Below are positions 10,561 to 21,486 of a stretch of DNA of 64,000 bases, one piece after another. Source of the DNA: Yarrowia lipolytica (Eukaryota > Ascomycota > Dipodascomycetes > Dipodascales). The stretch is taken from the NCBI RefSeq assembly GCF_001761485.1, contig NC_090771.1, positions 1 through 64,000 on the forward strand, written 5' to 3'. How positions within the stretch are numbered: the first letter of the stretch is position 1; the number at the start of each line of letters is the position of its first letter. The notes beneath the pieces are model-generated. The model did no database searches and was not told where the DNA came from. It saw nothing but the letters and a program-made list of their open reading frames with translations. The position numbers were made by a program, and so were the translations under genes.

Positions 10561-10963
10561 CGGATTCTTCCCCGATGAGGCTGGAGTGTCAACAAGGTCC
10601 AAGTATACCTGCATGGCTTGACATGTGATTTGAAAGCTGAAATGGCGAGTGTGGAGCTCTTTCTGGAGTGACAGCTACCGAGGTGGTGTCCACCGTGCAA
10701 GGACGCGTTTTCCAATGTGAGACATTCATCTCTTGGTAATAGAGCCCCCAGCAGCACGCAAGTGACATGTGTCAACAGGTGGAGCATATCGGGAAGCTCG
10801 TCAGTTGTGACCACAGTGCAATTAGTGGGTCTAGTCTTACACAGTACTCATCGTAGACTACAATTGTACGGCTCAGTGACATCGAAGGGACTTCTGCAAT
10901 CACGGAACGAGACTTGCCCTTTTTTAACATTTCGATACCATGGCTGAAAATAAAAGCAGCAGT

Positions 10964-11056
10964 TTCCATATTTTTTCTTTGTTGGCCATATATTTTTTCT
11001 TGTTGCCATATTTTTTCTTGTTGCCATATTTTTTCTTGCCATATTTTTCTTGTTGC
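10964..11056 (+). repeat. Minisatellite of about 18 bp, four to five units
   Basis: TTGCCATATTTTTTCTTG recurs with small length changes. The unit is T-rich on the plus strand. Apparent frames through it on either strand are repeat artefacts. Confidence 0.75.
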
Positions 11057-11379
11057 AGAGGTTGTTGTTTCTTGCTGTTATTGTCTGTCTTGTGTTGTAG
11101 CGGAGTTTGCACGCTGAGGAAAACTCGACGAAGTGGTGAGATGAAACGAAACGAGATAGTGAAAAGACGGAGATGTCAAGTATTTGGTACCAAAACGATC
11201 CTCCCAGCCTTCCCCGTAAAACGGAACCAAGAATACTCCATGTTGCCGACTCTGTTACCGCACTATAGTTACCCCTATCTTCGTCCAGCTACAAGTAGTA
11301 TTTCTGTCCACATGATTAATAACTGACGTCTCTAATACAGCACAACCGAGCTTTGGCGTAACCCATCAGATGCCACATA

Positions 11380-11402
11380 ACAACAATAACAACAACAACA
11401 AC

Positions 11403-11443
<41 letters not shown>
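11380..11443 (+). repeat. (CAA)n trinucleotide repeat
   Basis: About 20 units of CAA/AAC run with two small interruptions near the start. One frame would give poly-Gln/Asn, but there is no gene-like sequence around it. It is best read as a microsatellite. Confidence 0.85.
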
Positions 11444-11560
11444 GCTGACGGTTGGCCTCATACAGTCTGGTTGTCACATGAGCCCTCTAAATCAGACAAG
11501 TCATCAACTGCTGAGTTGGGGCCATAACAGAGACGCGACCCGTAGTAGACGTCTGACTGG

Positions 11561-11671
11561 TGTCTGTCTCTGAGTGTCTGTCTCTGAGTGTCTGTCCCAG
11601 TGTCAATCTCTGAGTGTCAGCCTCAGTGTCAGTCTCTCAGTGTTTGTCTCTAAGTGTCAGTCTCTTTGTCA
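11561..11671 (+). repeat. Degenerate tandem repeat of TGTCTCTGAG-type units
   Basis: Units resembling GTGTCTGTCTCTGA or GTGTCAGTCTCT recur about eight times, with drift in both length and sequence. Confidence 0.6.
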
Positions 11672-11981
11672 CCTGCCATTGAAACCGCGTTGTAATTTTT
11701 GGCGCGGCAAAATATTACACACGGAACTCGATTGGGGTTTTAACATGTTGTCCTGTGGCCGGATTATATAGCAGAAAAGAATCCACTCTGTTTTCGGGAG
11801 CAAAAATCCAACAAGATGCCAACATCTGGCATGCCAGTAACTCCCCTCCGCCTCATGGTGTTGTGCATTTTGTGTCTTAATACACCCCACCTTTGCTGAA
11901 GGTAATACTGAGTCTGTCACCGAACACGTCAGACAATAAAATTGGTGTGAGTGTGCTCGTGCGTACGGTACATACAGTTGT

Positions 11982-12064
11982 TGAATATTTCCGTGTTGAA
12001 TATTTCGGTGAAGAACATTTCCGAGCAGAATACTTCTCTGTTGAATATTTCTCTTTGAATATTT
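11982..12064 (+). repeat. Degenerate tandem repeat of GTTGAATATTTC-type units
   Basis: Seven or so imperfect units such as GTTGAATATTTC, GAAGAACATTTC and GTTGAATATTTC follow one another. From 12065 to 13332 there is no gene apart from the presumed promoter and leader of the next ORF. Confidence 0.55.
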
Positions 12065-13332
12065 GCAGTTCTCCGCTGCCTCTTTGCCCCACAGACTGTA
12101 CCAGTCATACTCTGCTCCACGCATTTGGCAACAAAACCACAAGCCTCATCACGGATGACGTCAGAGCTGCTCCCATTAAACGCATCACGTGCACCCGCAC
12201 AAGGTGTTGATGCATCACGAAATAAAAAAGAACAGTCACATGCACGCATCCAGGTGCTACTTGTATATATTGGCAGTGATTGAGGGCTGGAAGTAGGTTG
12301 AAAATAACCTCATCACCACCGCCCCAGCCGTACAATGTACGCATAAGTTGTACACTGGTGATTTGGTGCGTCTTTGGCCGGCTCTGCGCTCGTAACACAT
12401 GCTATACAGCCTGGGCTTTATATATGCGTGGTGGGAAATTGTACATGGGTCATGTGGGTGTTTAGGTTTGGCCACTTTTGGCTACTTGTAGGTTTTTTTG
12501 GCGAAAAATCGTATTTGGCAATAATATCTGGTGGAGGAGGACTCAAAGTCCCAATCGGATGCCCGGGAATCTGGCATTTAGGAGACAAGATTATTATTAT
12601 ATTAATATTTAGTATTCAGCTACAGGTAGGCAGTTTATAAATAAAGGGCCGGTCCCAGATGGAGTCTTTCCACCTCTGCACCCAGAACAGAACGTGAGTA
12701 TCATCGAGTGTTTGAACGAATTTGAATTTGGAATTTCAGGGGTTGCAGATGCACGAGTGGGGCTCCAATGACAGGCACAGCACTAAACCGCAGGCTAAGA
12801 ACCACGGCACAGTGCGCCAAGCGGGGGACCTTGGCCTAGGTACAGCATTACACTCAGAGTTAATGGGCAGTGGCCAGGTATATATATTCAGCGCAATCAC
12901 CCGCTGGGTCTGCCTGTGTCTGTCACCTCACTCAGCTCCTGCAACCTTCCCCACTTCAGCCTTGTCTCATATTGGGTGTGGCATACACCTTGCCGCTCAT
13001 GTATGGTCCCTTATCAGCTACGCTGCAGCCCAAATAATAATTCTCAGCGCACATGCTGACATAGATATAAAGACCCAGGCCCCGGATCGATTGACCGACT
13101 TGCACAAATTGTGACAGCCAACCACGAGCCCAACGCCAACGGCTGTTTCTGCTCCAAGTTCACTTCTCCACTGATCAACAAAAGACAAAATTTGGAAAAA
13201 GAGAAAATTGAGAAAAAGTGAAAATTTCAAATTCTTGAAAACCGATATTAATTCAGCAAAAATTGGAAAAAACACAAAACACAAAACACAAAAACATCGT
13301 CAACCTCCTCTCCAGCACAAACCACATAGCAA

Positions 13333-14904
13333 ATGCACTCCTCGGACGAAGACGAGGTGCCCTGTGTGGACTTCGACGACGACGGAGATTATTTTTCAGG
13401 GCAACCTCAGTCTCCCACAACACCCAAATCTCCCCCCAAAACTCTAAAGACCCGGCGACGAAAACGAGACCGGTCTGTATCGTCATCCAAAGGGCCGACA
13501 CCGGGGCCACCAACGCCTGAAAAGACTCAGACCAGCAGTACATCCGTCCCCCCGATTTTCCAGCTTCTGGGCTCCATCACCGGCCGAGCTTCAGACCTCT
13601 ACAACTCATGGACACGACCTGCACCTGCAGCACAGAGCCAGCCACCCAGGAGGGGTAGTGCTGCCACCAACTCAAGTTACGTGACAGCTTTCAACAGCAA
13701 CAACTCGCCCCTAATGAGAGATATTATGATGTCGCCAGAACTACAGCCATTGCCATCGCTGCTCAGCGTGCCGGTCAATGCTCCTCCTACTCCCCCTGGA
13801 GAAGACTACTTGAAACCAAAGGCTCAAACTCAGACACAGGCACAACCACACACAACACAAAAGGCTTCTCCTACGCCAGCAACAAAACGCCTCTCGCTTC
13901 CCAATGTGACAAACATTCGACAGCAAGCCTTGCAACAAGCGACACACTACTCCAACACATTCCTGTCGTCGCCTCTGCTGCTTGCGGGTGCTGCTGTTGT
14001 TGTGGGTCTCGCCATCACCGTTGGTAGACCGCTGCTGGAGATTTACATCCACAAGGGCATCCACTACTTCTTCAACTTCATCTTCTACGCCACAGTAACC
14101 GCCGCCGTGGTCACCTGTGCTGCTATTGCATGGATGCTCATCAGTGGTAAGCTGAAAAAGACCAACGTTGATATTGATCCAACCCAAACCAAAACATCGA
14201 CAGGGTCTTCACATGAAACAAACCCCACAACTACGCCTTTTACAGACACAACCCCCACGGCTGACCTCTCCCGTCGCTCGTCAAAACGACGCTCACGACG
14301 AGCCTCTGCCGCCACCACCTCTGCATCTGCCCCTCCCCCTCCTATGATGTACCCTCCCTACGGCTACCCACCACAACAGCAATGGGACGAGTACAACCAT
14401 CCCGGGCATCCTCCCATGAACATGTACATGCCTCCCAGTCCCATGTACCAACCGCAGCTGTTTCACCCGGTGCCTATGCGGCCGTTTGAGCCTCCGCAGT
14501 CCACCCCTGCAGCTCCACCCGTGACGCCCCAAACCTCTGCATTTTCGCTGCCCCCCACACCGGGTCACGCCCGCACTGAGTCAGGCAACGTGGCTCCTAT
14601 TCCCGAGATTCTGCAGCAGCCCAAAAAGAAACCTGTCTACCGGGTCGTGCAGCGCAAAATTGAGCGGGATCCGGTGCGAGAGGCGAGACCGCCTCTACGA
14701 ACACGGGAGCTTCCTCCTGTGCCCCGAGAGCCACCCCAGGTTCCGAAGCATCAGGGTCTGCCTGCGGTGTTCACGCGGTTTGAGGATGAGAACTCCATGG
14801 TCAACTACGCCTCTCCTATTTCGGAGGTGGATTTGAAGGTCGGAGACCATTCTTTTAAGCCGTATGGCTCGCCTCCCAGGAGGTATCATGGCATGAACGT
14901 TTGA
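13333..14904 (+). CDS. Unrecognised fungal membrane protein, low-complexity flanks
   Basis: The 523-residue frame starts at an ATG that opens MHSSDEDEVPCVDFDDD. Residues 1-190 are polar and Pro/Ser/Thr-rich with a basic cluster (KTRRRKRDR). Two hydrophobic segments follow, at about 216-235 (LLLAGAAVVVGLAITVG) and 244-272 (ending AAIAWMLIS), separated by a short basic loop. After them come a basic RRSSKRRSRR patch, a Pro/Tyr/Met-rich stretch (PPYGYPPQQQ) and a charged C-terminus. The two closely spaced helices suggest a hairpin with both long tails on the same face of the membrane, as in some ER-shaping or nuclear-envelope proteins; that is inference. Codon use is consistent throughout, so it is very likely a real gene. 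I do not recognise the family. Confidence 0.75.
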   Translation: MHSSDEDEVPCVDFDDDGDYFSGQPQSPTTPKSPPKTLKTRRRKRDRSVSSSKGPTPGPPTPEKTQTSSTSVPPIFQLLGSITGRASDLYNSWTRPAPAAQSQPPRRGSAATNSSYVTAFNSNNSPLMRDIMMSPELQPLPSLLSVPVNAPPTPPGEDYLKPKAQTQTQAQPHTTQKASPTPATKRLSLPNVTNIRQQALQQATHYSNTFLSSPLLLAGAAVVVGLAITVGRPLLEIYIHKGIHYFFNFIFYATVTAAVVTCAAIAWMLISGKLKKTNVDIDPTQTKTSTGSSHETNPTTTPFTDTTPTADLSRRSSKRRSRRASAATTSASAPPPPMMYPPYGYPPQQQWDEYNHPGHPPMNMYMPPSPMYQPQLFHPVPMRPFEPPQSTPAAPPVTPQTSAFSLPPTPGHARTESGNVAPIPEILQQPKKKPVYRVVQRKIERDPVREARPPLRTRELPPVPREPPQVPKHQGLPAVFTRFEDENSMVNYASPISEVDLKVGDHSFKPYGSPPRRYHGMNV

Positions 14905-16538
14905 CGTATCAAAATATTTATTTGCATGACCGGAGCGCTGGGTGACAGTCATTGTAGCATTGTAGTCGGCATGAGCGGGACCACGACTCATCCGTACTGT
15001 AGCCAGTAACTATGCCACACGGCACAACTACAACCATGTTCATTTGACAACCTCGGCAACTAAGTGAAGGTCTGAATTGGTTCCACTGACTTAGACTTGG
15101 TCTAAGGAAGCTTCCACGACATGTTGATGAAACTTCATGGTGTCTTTATTGGATTGGAAACAGAGCCTGATAGTGGTTGATTGTGGATACAACATGGTCA
15201 CTATGGTGGATCACTTTTCGAATGTTTATCTCCTACCAAAGCCAGATCTGAATTGACTTGCACGTGTTGTTTCGGGGACCCGAGCAGATACGGAACCATG
15301 TTTCAATGAGATTACCTTGTTGGAGTGAAAACGACATGCGTTTTGGGTGTAATATTGTGAAATAAAACAGACCATAGTTGTAGTTATATCAAATTGAGGT
15401 TTTGGGGTCTTGCAACTCGCGTTTGTGTTTGCCCCTGCCACTGTTTCCGTCTGGATCGACCGACGATCCGATTTTCATTTTTCACTCCCGTTCGGACCCA
15501 CCCCTGTAAATCGATCGGCACAACTCAGTCTGTGAGCCAACGCAGTATTGTTTACAGTGTGAGACGAGTACGAGTAAAATGGAGCCTTGAATTTGGATAG
15601 TTTGACTTTGTGGATTCAGTTGGCCGTGTGGGCTCAAGTTTGGCTCTCTCGTATAGAAAAAAGAAACGGTGAAAGAAGCAATATGCAACGAAAATACACA
15701 GATACCCATGTCGACGCTAGCGGCCAGTTCAATAGCATTTGCCCCTTGCTGACCAACCGATGAATCAGGCAGTGGGGGTAAATATAAGAAAGGTACTGTA
15801 CCACCGGAATACGAGACGCGTGACCGAGAAGCGAATACGAGGAGCGAATACGAGGAGCGAATACGAGAAGCGAATACGATGAGCGAACACGAGAAGTGAG
15901 TGGTATGCGCGCATCTGGACGCCAGACTTAATTGGCAATATTACTAGAGTTCGTACAGTTCTCGTACTCGTACCGGTACCGGCGCCGGCAGCTGTATATG
16001 GAAGTAGATGTAGGGTGTGTTTTGGCACTATATATGTATGTACTTCGAAGTACAGTATATACACTGTAGGTGTACTTGTAGGGTGTGTTTTGATAACAGA
16101 AGGTAAAAAGACAAGAAATAATAAATACTGCGATGAACAGGAAAATGGGAAGTTTCTTCCATTCTGGAATAATCATTCAATATATCTCTCAAATGTGCCA
16201 TGGTTACCGCCAAGTGGGGTACCAGCACAGCCATATCAGGATTCTAGTTCAAATAATATTACGATGGTTTTCATGGAATGGATATTACCTCCATAATTGG
16301 TAAAAAAGACGCTAGAAAAAGGTCATGATATGCTGACATAATCATACTTACTGAAAAAATACGGGAATACCGTAGCCTGAAGACACCTAAAACTTCAAAT
16401 AAAATAGTAATTCTTTAATGAGGTACAAAATAACAAAACTATCTACCTGGATCTCGAAACGCCTTGTTTGAATATAAAAATCTGACTAAGCAGGATCACG
16501 CGTGCAGACCCCAACTTTTCAACCTTTTTAAGAAAATT
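14905..16538. other. Intergenic region without a supported gene
   Basis: This lies between the unrecognised membrane protein and the KAP120 3' end. Only a minisatellite at 15826-15898 stands out. The stretch around 15960-16100 is rich in alternating purine/pyrimidine (TATATATGTATG-like) sequence. Confidence 0.4.
15826..15898 (+). repeat. Tandem repeat, about 15-bp unit (GAGCGAATACGAG)
   Basis: Five near-perfect units of the type GAGAAGCGAATAC / GAGGAGCGAATAC run head to tail and end in a degraded sixth. Confidence 0.8.
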
Positions 16539-16615
16539 GGGCGTCTGGTGTAGTTGGTTATCCACATGCGCTTTAGCATGCGCGCGGGTCCCCCGGTTCG
16601 ATTCCGGTCCGTCCA
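16539..16615 (+). pseudogene. Degenerate tRNA-Ala(AGC) gene
   Basis: The sequence matches the layout of yeast tRNA-Ala(AGC). It starts GGGCGT, has an A-box TGGTGTAGTTGG, an anticodon region TTAGCAT, a perfect B-box GGTTCGATTCC and ends CGTCCA. The G3-T70 pair that identifies alanine tRNA can be drawn. However, there is an extra base in the D arm, an eight-base anticodon loop, an over-long variable region and one base missing between the T stem and the acceptor. The T-stem and acceptor stem therefore do not pair fully. It is probably a tRNA pseudogene or a tRNA-derived relic. T runs at 16619-16624 and 16657-16667 could still act as Pol III terminators. Confidence 0.6.
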
Positions 16616-16847
16616 TTCCTTTTTGTACTCCGTGCAAGAAACAGGAGTGAGTTCCTTTTTTTTTTTTGGTTCAACAGACACGTGCTTTCAAAAGTCACCT
16701 CCCATAATATATCATTTTTCGCCCACATGACAAGTTTTGTCGTATGTCCCAGAGTTCGATTACTACGCATTCTAATTTAATGTTGAAATCTATTTTTCGT
16801 GTATTTACTTGTAATATGCTAACGTGTATTCTTTCATACACCACTAT

Positions 16848-19763
16848 CTACAGTCCAAAGGAGCCGAGATTGACAGCTCCGCACTCGGCGAACCACTCCT
16901 GGAAAGAATCCCCCACATTCTCCTTGGCCTTCTGGCAGGACGACTGAATGTACGCCTTGGTGGGATAGGTGTGAATGGGGTCCTTCTTCTTGATATCCTG
17001 CTGACGCTGAGTGTGAGGGGACACGGGCTCATCGGGATCAACCCACTCGGAAACACTGTAGTAGACATTACAGTCTCCCTGCTCATTTTCCGCCACCTCA
17101 TCGGTCAGCTCGACCCAGCAGCCCACAATATCCTTCATATGCTGCTTGACAACAGGGTCTCCAGACGAAAGGAGCGCTGTGAGACCCAGAGTCGCCAGCT
17201 TGCGCTCGTGGGGCTTGCACATGCTCTGGAACTTGGCCAGCCAGGCTGTAATGACTGCAGATCGAACCTCCGGCTCAGCAACAGCCTCCATGAGGAAGTT
17301 GGGAGCAGCAATAATCATACGAGCCAGGACCTGTAGCAAGTCAGAAATGGCTGTGGGAGACGAGTTCTGGTCCTTATCGATAATATAGTTGATCATGGCC
17401 TTGAAAAAGCCCGTCTGAACAGCCAGCTGGATGAGCTGCGTGGGGTTCGAACAGAAGGTCATGTACTCCACACACTGCGCTACCTGCTGCACCACATCAA
17501 ACGACAAAATGTCCATGTACTTGCCAAAGATGCTCAGCAGGGTGTGGCCGTGCTTCTGAACCGTGTAATCGGGAGACAGAAGAGCATATCCTTCTAGAAT
17601 CTTTAGAATGAAGTACAGGTTCTCCGTGGACCGGTCCAGAGCGTCAGTGACAGCAGGGAAGAGCTGGAAGATGGTGTCGTTGGGCTCAGGAGCATTCTTG
17701 ACAAGAGCCTCCCACAACAGTAACGAATCGTCGTACAAAAAAGCGTGGAAGGGAGACTCTCGGTCCAGAGACACGTTCATAACAGGCATGCCAATGTTGT
17801 AAGTCTTCGTGGAGTCTCGTCCAAGCGATTGGACCAGAGAAGTCAGCACTTGGACAATGGTGACTCGCAGGTACTGCTGCTCTCCAGCTTCCTCCCATAA
17901 TGCGGGCAGCATCTCAAGCACCGTATCAGCGTACGGGGAAACTCGAGCACCGATTCTATCTGCCACAACAGCAACGGTTCGAAGCAGTACAACCTTGGAG
18001 TCAATCTGCTTCACCTCCTTGAGCAGAGCAAAAAGACGGACAAAGATGTCGCCCACAAACGGCAAGAAGCCATCAATTTCGAAATCCCAATCGTCCACAG
18101 TGAACCGGAGAGCGGCAGCAGCTGTAATACGAACCACAACGTCGTTCAAAGGATCCTGCGGGTTCAAAAGATGTACCATGAGCTCGTAGGCCTTGATTCT
18201 GTTCTCGGGAGAGCACTGAATCGTGATCCATTCGCCCAGAACAATCGCCACACGTCTTCGAAGCACACGGTACTCGGAAGAACCGTTGGCCAGGCCCTGA
18301 GGGATGATAACCTGGGGGAAAATCTGGTCAAAGTCGGCAGAGTCCTCTTTAGAGATAGCAGCCGAGCCGGTCGCGAACGCCGCAAGAGCAGCGTCCTTGG
18401 CCAACACATCGGAGGAAGAAGTACTCTGCTCCAGGTTCTTCAGAACCATGGGAACGACAATCTCCCGGAAGTTGATTGCCAAATCGCCATACAGCTTTTC
18501 GCTGCACGCTCTCAACTGGTACTCCCATGCATTGTTGAGATCCTCATTGGCCCACTCTTCGGGGTTATCGTGCCACTCGACCAGATCAGCGGGTCGAAGA
18601 CGCAAGTACCACGTGACTAGAAGCTCGGTAAGGTGCTGAACCAGCGCCTCGGAGAAAAACTGCCGTAGCATGTCCACGGCCACCTTGGTCTCCTCCTTGT
18701 CCTCGTCGGTCTTGTATGTGAGCAAGTTGGAAGCGCCGTTTCGGTAGAGCACGCCAATGAGATGCTTGATGAGCAGCATTCCCTGGACCACAACCTTGGT
18801 CCAGTCCTCAGCGGCTTCTTCAGCGGCGTCGTCGTCCTGGTGGAACAGCTCCTTCTTGCTCTCAATCAGCTGCAGGTACAGCTCTGCGACCTTGAGCGAG
18901 TCGGGCATGAGCACAAACGACACTGACTGCCGCTCCCGCATGGTGTGGTAGAGCTTGCCGACTCCCCGCACGTGTTTCTCCAGTAGCGCGTTGCCGGAGA
19001 AACGGTCCGAGTACATTGTGAGAAACTCGGGAAGCTGCACAACGGTGATCTGGAAGAATCGTCGGCAGTCCTCGGACCGGTTGGCCCGGTCGTGTCCCTC
19101 GGCAATGAGCCGCCGTGCCAGCTTGAGACACAGATGCGTGATTTCCATCTTGGCGGTGTTGTTTTCCACGTCGCCCATCCAGGCCTCGGAGTAGTTGGCG
19201 TAGAGGTCCGTGACAAGTGTCAGGATGGCCGGCGATGACTCCAGCAGTGCCTGGCGCACACGGCCGAACCGCGAGATGGAGAAGGCCTTGATCACCTGGT
19301 TGAGCACCGTCAGCACATTGTGTTGTTTTGTGTAGTTTTGCGACTCCACGCCCTGGCGCAGCAGTTGCAGCAGCTGGTCCATGAGATCAGGCCAGTCGCC
19401 AGGCACGTCCATTCGCGCCAGCCGCGCAATGGCATATGCATTGTGGATCATCAGTTGGCGATTCGACTCATCAATGCACCCAAACACCTTGGATCGAATG
19501 GCGGTTTTTTCCTGCTCGGACACTGCGTACGGCGCCGACTTGCGCCAGTGGCGCTCGCTCTCGTTTTTGAAGTAAATCACTGCGATCCATCGCACCTGAA
19601 TAGGCAGAGATTGATCGAGATAGGCGTCTTGGAGCAGAGAGAAGAACCCCGGAACCTGCTCCCACAGCTTGAGCTGTTGCTGCCCCGAATCTCGTGGCCC
19701 CCCCACACTCTGATCTCCGGCAGCTTCCAGCGCCTGCAATAAGTTTTCTGGTGTCAAATCCAT
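16848..19763 (-). CDS. KAP120: Karyopherin beta, importin-11/Kap120 family
   Basis: I start the protein at the ATG at 19763 (MDLTPENLLQALEAA), giving 971 residues. The frame is open to another ATG 26 codons upstream, but that extension (MLNFYALHFAGYTNTLL) looks non-conserved. The N-terminal region has the importin-beta signature RWIAVIYFKNESERHW followed by RKSAPYAVSEQEKTAIR, close to importin-11. The rest is continuous HEAT-like helical repeat, as expected for a karyopherin that imports ribosome-biogenesis and other cargo and binds RanGTP. The length is near that of S. cerevisiae Kap120. No break or odd codon use is seen. The start is the only doubtful point. Confidence 0.9.
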   Translation of the reverse strand: MDLTPENLLQALEAAGDQSVGGPRDSGQQQLKLWEQVPGFFSLLQDAYLDQSLPIQVRWIAVIYFKNESERHWRKSAPYAVSEQEKTAIRSKVFGCIDESNRQLMIHNAYAIARLARMDVPGDWPDLMDQLLQLLRQGVESQNYTKQHNVLTVLNQVIKAFSISRFGRVRQALLESSPAILTLVTDLYANYSEAWMGDVENNTAKMEITHLCLKLARRLIAEGHDRANRSEDCRRFFQITVVQLPEFLTMYSDRFSGNALLEKHVRGVGKLYHTMRERQSVSFVLMPDSLKVAELYLQLIESKKELFHQDDDAAEEAAEDWTKVVVQGMLLIKHLIGVLYRNGASNLLTYKTDEDKEETKVAVDMLRQFFSEALVQHLTELLVTWYLRLRPADLVEWHDNPEEWANEDLNNAWEYQLRACSEKLYGDLAINFREIVVPMVLKNLEQSTSSSDVLAKDAALAAFATGSAAISKEDSADFDQIFPQVIIPQGLANGSSEYRVLRRRVAIVLGEWITIQCSPENRIKAYELMVHLLNPQDPLNDVVVRITAAAALRFTVDDWDFEIDGFLPFVGDIFVRLFALLKEVKQIDSKVVLLRTVAVVADRIGARVSPYADTVLEMLPALWEEAGEQQYLRVTIVQVLTSLVQSLGRDSTKTYNIGMPVMNVSLDRESPFHAFLYDDSLLLWEALVKNAPEPNDTIFQLFPAVTDALDRSTENLYFILKILEGYALLSPDYTVQKHGHTLLSIFGKYMDILSFDVVQQVAQCVEYMTFCSNPTQLIQLAVQTGFFKAMINYIIDKDQNSSPTAISDLLQVLARMIIAAPNFLMEAVAEPEVRSAVITAWLAKFQSMCKPHERKLATLGLTALLSSGDPVVKQHMKDIVGCWVELTDEVAENEQGDCNVYYSVSEWVDPDEPVSPHTQRQQDIKKKDPIHTYPTKAYIQSSCQKAKENVGDSFQEWFAECGAVNLGSFGL

Positions 19764-20104
19764 GACCGCCTGTGTGGTGAGTACTGGTGTAAGTAGGGTG
19801 TTGGTGTAACCTGCAAAGTGAAGTGCGTAAAAATTAAGCATGCGTTTTGGAACAAGGTTTTCTCATGGGAGATAGCAACTTTAATGGGGAAGGGGGTAGT
19901 TGCAATCGTGTGTAATTTGCGGTTAAAAAATGCTGTAAAATATATGATAGCGCCATTTTGACGTTTGGAGGAAGACGTATTTTTTGTATTTTTCTCAGAT
20001 GTTTTGGAGTATTATTCACAATCCAATTGTCTACCCGCAATATGCCCCTGAAAGTGGGATGATGCAGAGTACACTGTAGGTTGACTCTATTCGACACCAT
20101 TTAA

Positions 20105-20187
20105 GTCGATATCACCGTCGAAATTACAGTCGAAATCACAGTCGAAATTACAGTCGAAATCACAGTCGAAATCACAATCGAAAACAC
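20105..20187 (+). repeat. Tandem repeat of CAGTCGAAATCA / TTA units
   Basis: Six units of about 12 bp (GTCGAAATTACA, GTCGAAATCACA) lie between the divergently read flank of KAP120 and the 3' end of NPT1. Confidence 0.8.
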
Positions 20188-20241
20188 CACTCATCTATTA
20201 TCTACTTTCTAGCAATTGCATCTACAGTACATACGAGTACA

Positions 20242-21486
20242 TCAATTCCACCGCTTGGACTCGTCAATCACATCCCCCTTCTCAACATACCCAAGCTCCC
20301 GCTTAACCCTCTCAACGGTCTCGGGATCACCCATGTTCTTGGACAGATTGTCGGATAGCTTGATACACGACTGCCCGTTGAGCTGTTGGATCTTGATGAC
20401 AATGTTCAGAGGAGTGCTCTTCTGTCCATCGCTGAGCCGCTTGAAATCGTTGGTGAAGAAAGTGCCCACTCCAAAGGCAGCCTTGAGCCCGTTCTCGGCA
20501 GCGGCAGCCTTGTATTTGCCACACTTTTCCACGTCCAACGAATCCGAGTACACAATCACCTTGGACATGGGCTCATATCCCAACTGCTTGTAGTGGTCGC
20601 CCAATAGCTTCGTGTACTCCAGGGGATCGCCAGAGTCCTGCCGCACGCCGTTGTAAATGTCTGTGAGCGGCTTGTTGAAGTCCAGGAGAAATGATTCCGT
20701 TCCAAACGTGTCTGTGAGAGCCACCCCTGCGTTGGCGTCTCCAACCGTCTGGATCCACAACTCCATGGCCCGCAGGTTGGCTGTAGAGTAGTCGCCCGTA
20801 GCTGCAGCCACGCCCATCATCCATTCGTGTGCCACCGTTCCAATCGGCTTGAGATTGTACTTCTTGGCCAGGTAGACGTTGGAGGTTCCTGTGAAGATAC
20901 CGTTGCCTTGGGCGGATTTGAGACCCTCCAGAATACCGGCAATGACGATATCGTGGGTCTTGAGGGAACGTCGGCGTCGGGTGCCAAACTCGGAAAACGC
21001 ACAGCCCTGGGCAATGAGCTCCTGGGCCTTGGTGGCCGCCAGTTCACTCTGTCCGTCGTAGCTCCAGTCCTTGTCGACAAACTTGAAGTACGCTTCCGAA
21101 ACCAGCGCCAGCAGCGGAATCTCGTACAAAATTGTGTCTTTCCAGGGGCCATTGACCTCGATTTCCAGGTGTCCTTCTGTGTTGACGGTCACCTTGACCT
21201 GGGCTGCCGGATCGAGTTGGCACGTCTTGAGATACTCAAAGTACTCGGCTGGCAGGAAGCCGACATGCTTCTGGAGAAACACAATCTCGTCCTCAGTAAA
21301 TCGAAGCTCGCCCAGCGCCGCAATCTCGCTCTTGAGCCACTCAATCGCGTCGTCGTTGAGCTGTTTGGATGGTGTTCGATTCTTGAACAGAAAAGTCGCC
21401 TGTGCCGCGGGAAAGTGCTGCAAAACAGCTGCCTGCATCGTCAGCTTGTACAGATCGGTGTCGAGAAGCGAGGTGATTGTGGACAT
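20242..21486 (-). CDS. NPT1: Nicotinate phosphoribosyltransferase
   Basis: The 414-residue protein starts MSTITSLLDTDLYKLTMQ, the conserved N-terminus of the PncB/NPT1 family. It converts nicotinic acid and PRPP to nicotinate mononucleotide in the NAD salvage (Preiss-Handler) pathway. H220 in IGTVAHEWMMG is the conserved histidine that is phosphorylated during ATP-coupled catalysis, and a basic TRRRRSLKTHD motif lies at about 169-179. Near the C-terminus VYSDSLD and FGVGTFFTND match the family's phosphate-binding blocks. The length is close to the 429 residues of the S. cerevisiae enzyme, and no break is visible. It runs tail-to-head with KAP120. Confidence 0.95.
   Translation of the reverse strand: MSTITSLLDTDLYKLTMQAAVLQHFPAAQATFLFKNRTPSKQLNDDAIEWLKSEIAALGELRFTEDEIVFLQKHVGFLPAEYFEYLKTCQLDPAAQVKVTVNTEGHLEIEVNGPWKDTILYEIPLLALVSEAYFKFVDKDWSYDGQSELAATKAQELIAQGCAFSEFGTRRRRSLKTHDIVIAGILEGLKSAQGNGIFTGTSNVYLAKKYNLKPIGTVAHEWMMGVAAATGDYSTANLRAMELWIQTVGDANAGVALTDTFGTESFLLDFNKPLTDIYNGVRQDSGDPLEYTKLLGDHYKQLGYEPMSKVIVYSDSLDVEKCGKYKAAAAENGLKAAFGVGTFFTNDFKRLSDGQKSTPLNIVIKIQQLNGQSCIKLSDNLSKNMGDPETVERVKRELGYVEKGDVIDESKRWN

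Noticed and set aside
11370-11573. A poly-Gln/Asn microprotein
   Set aside because: A CAA microsatellite accounts for it.
11669-12142. A 157-codon minus-strand frame
   Set aside because: Much of it is translated tandem repeat (NIQQRS, NIQHGNIQQ), so it is not a gene.
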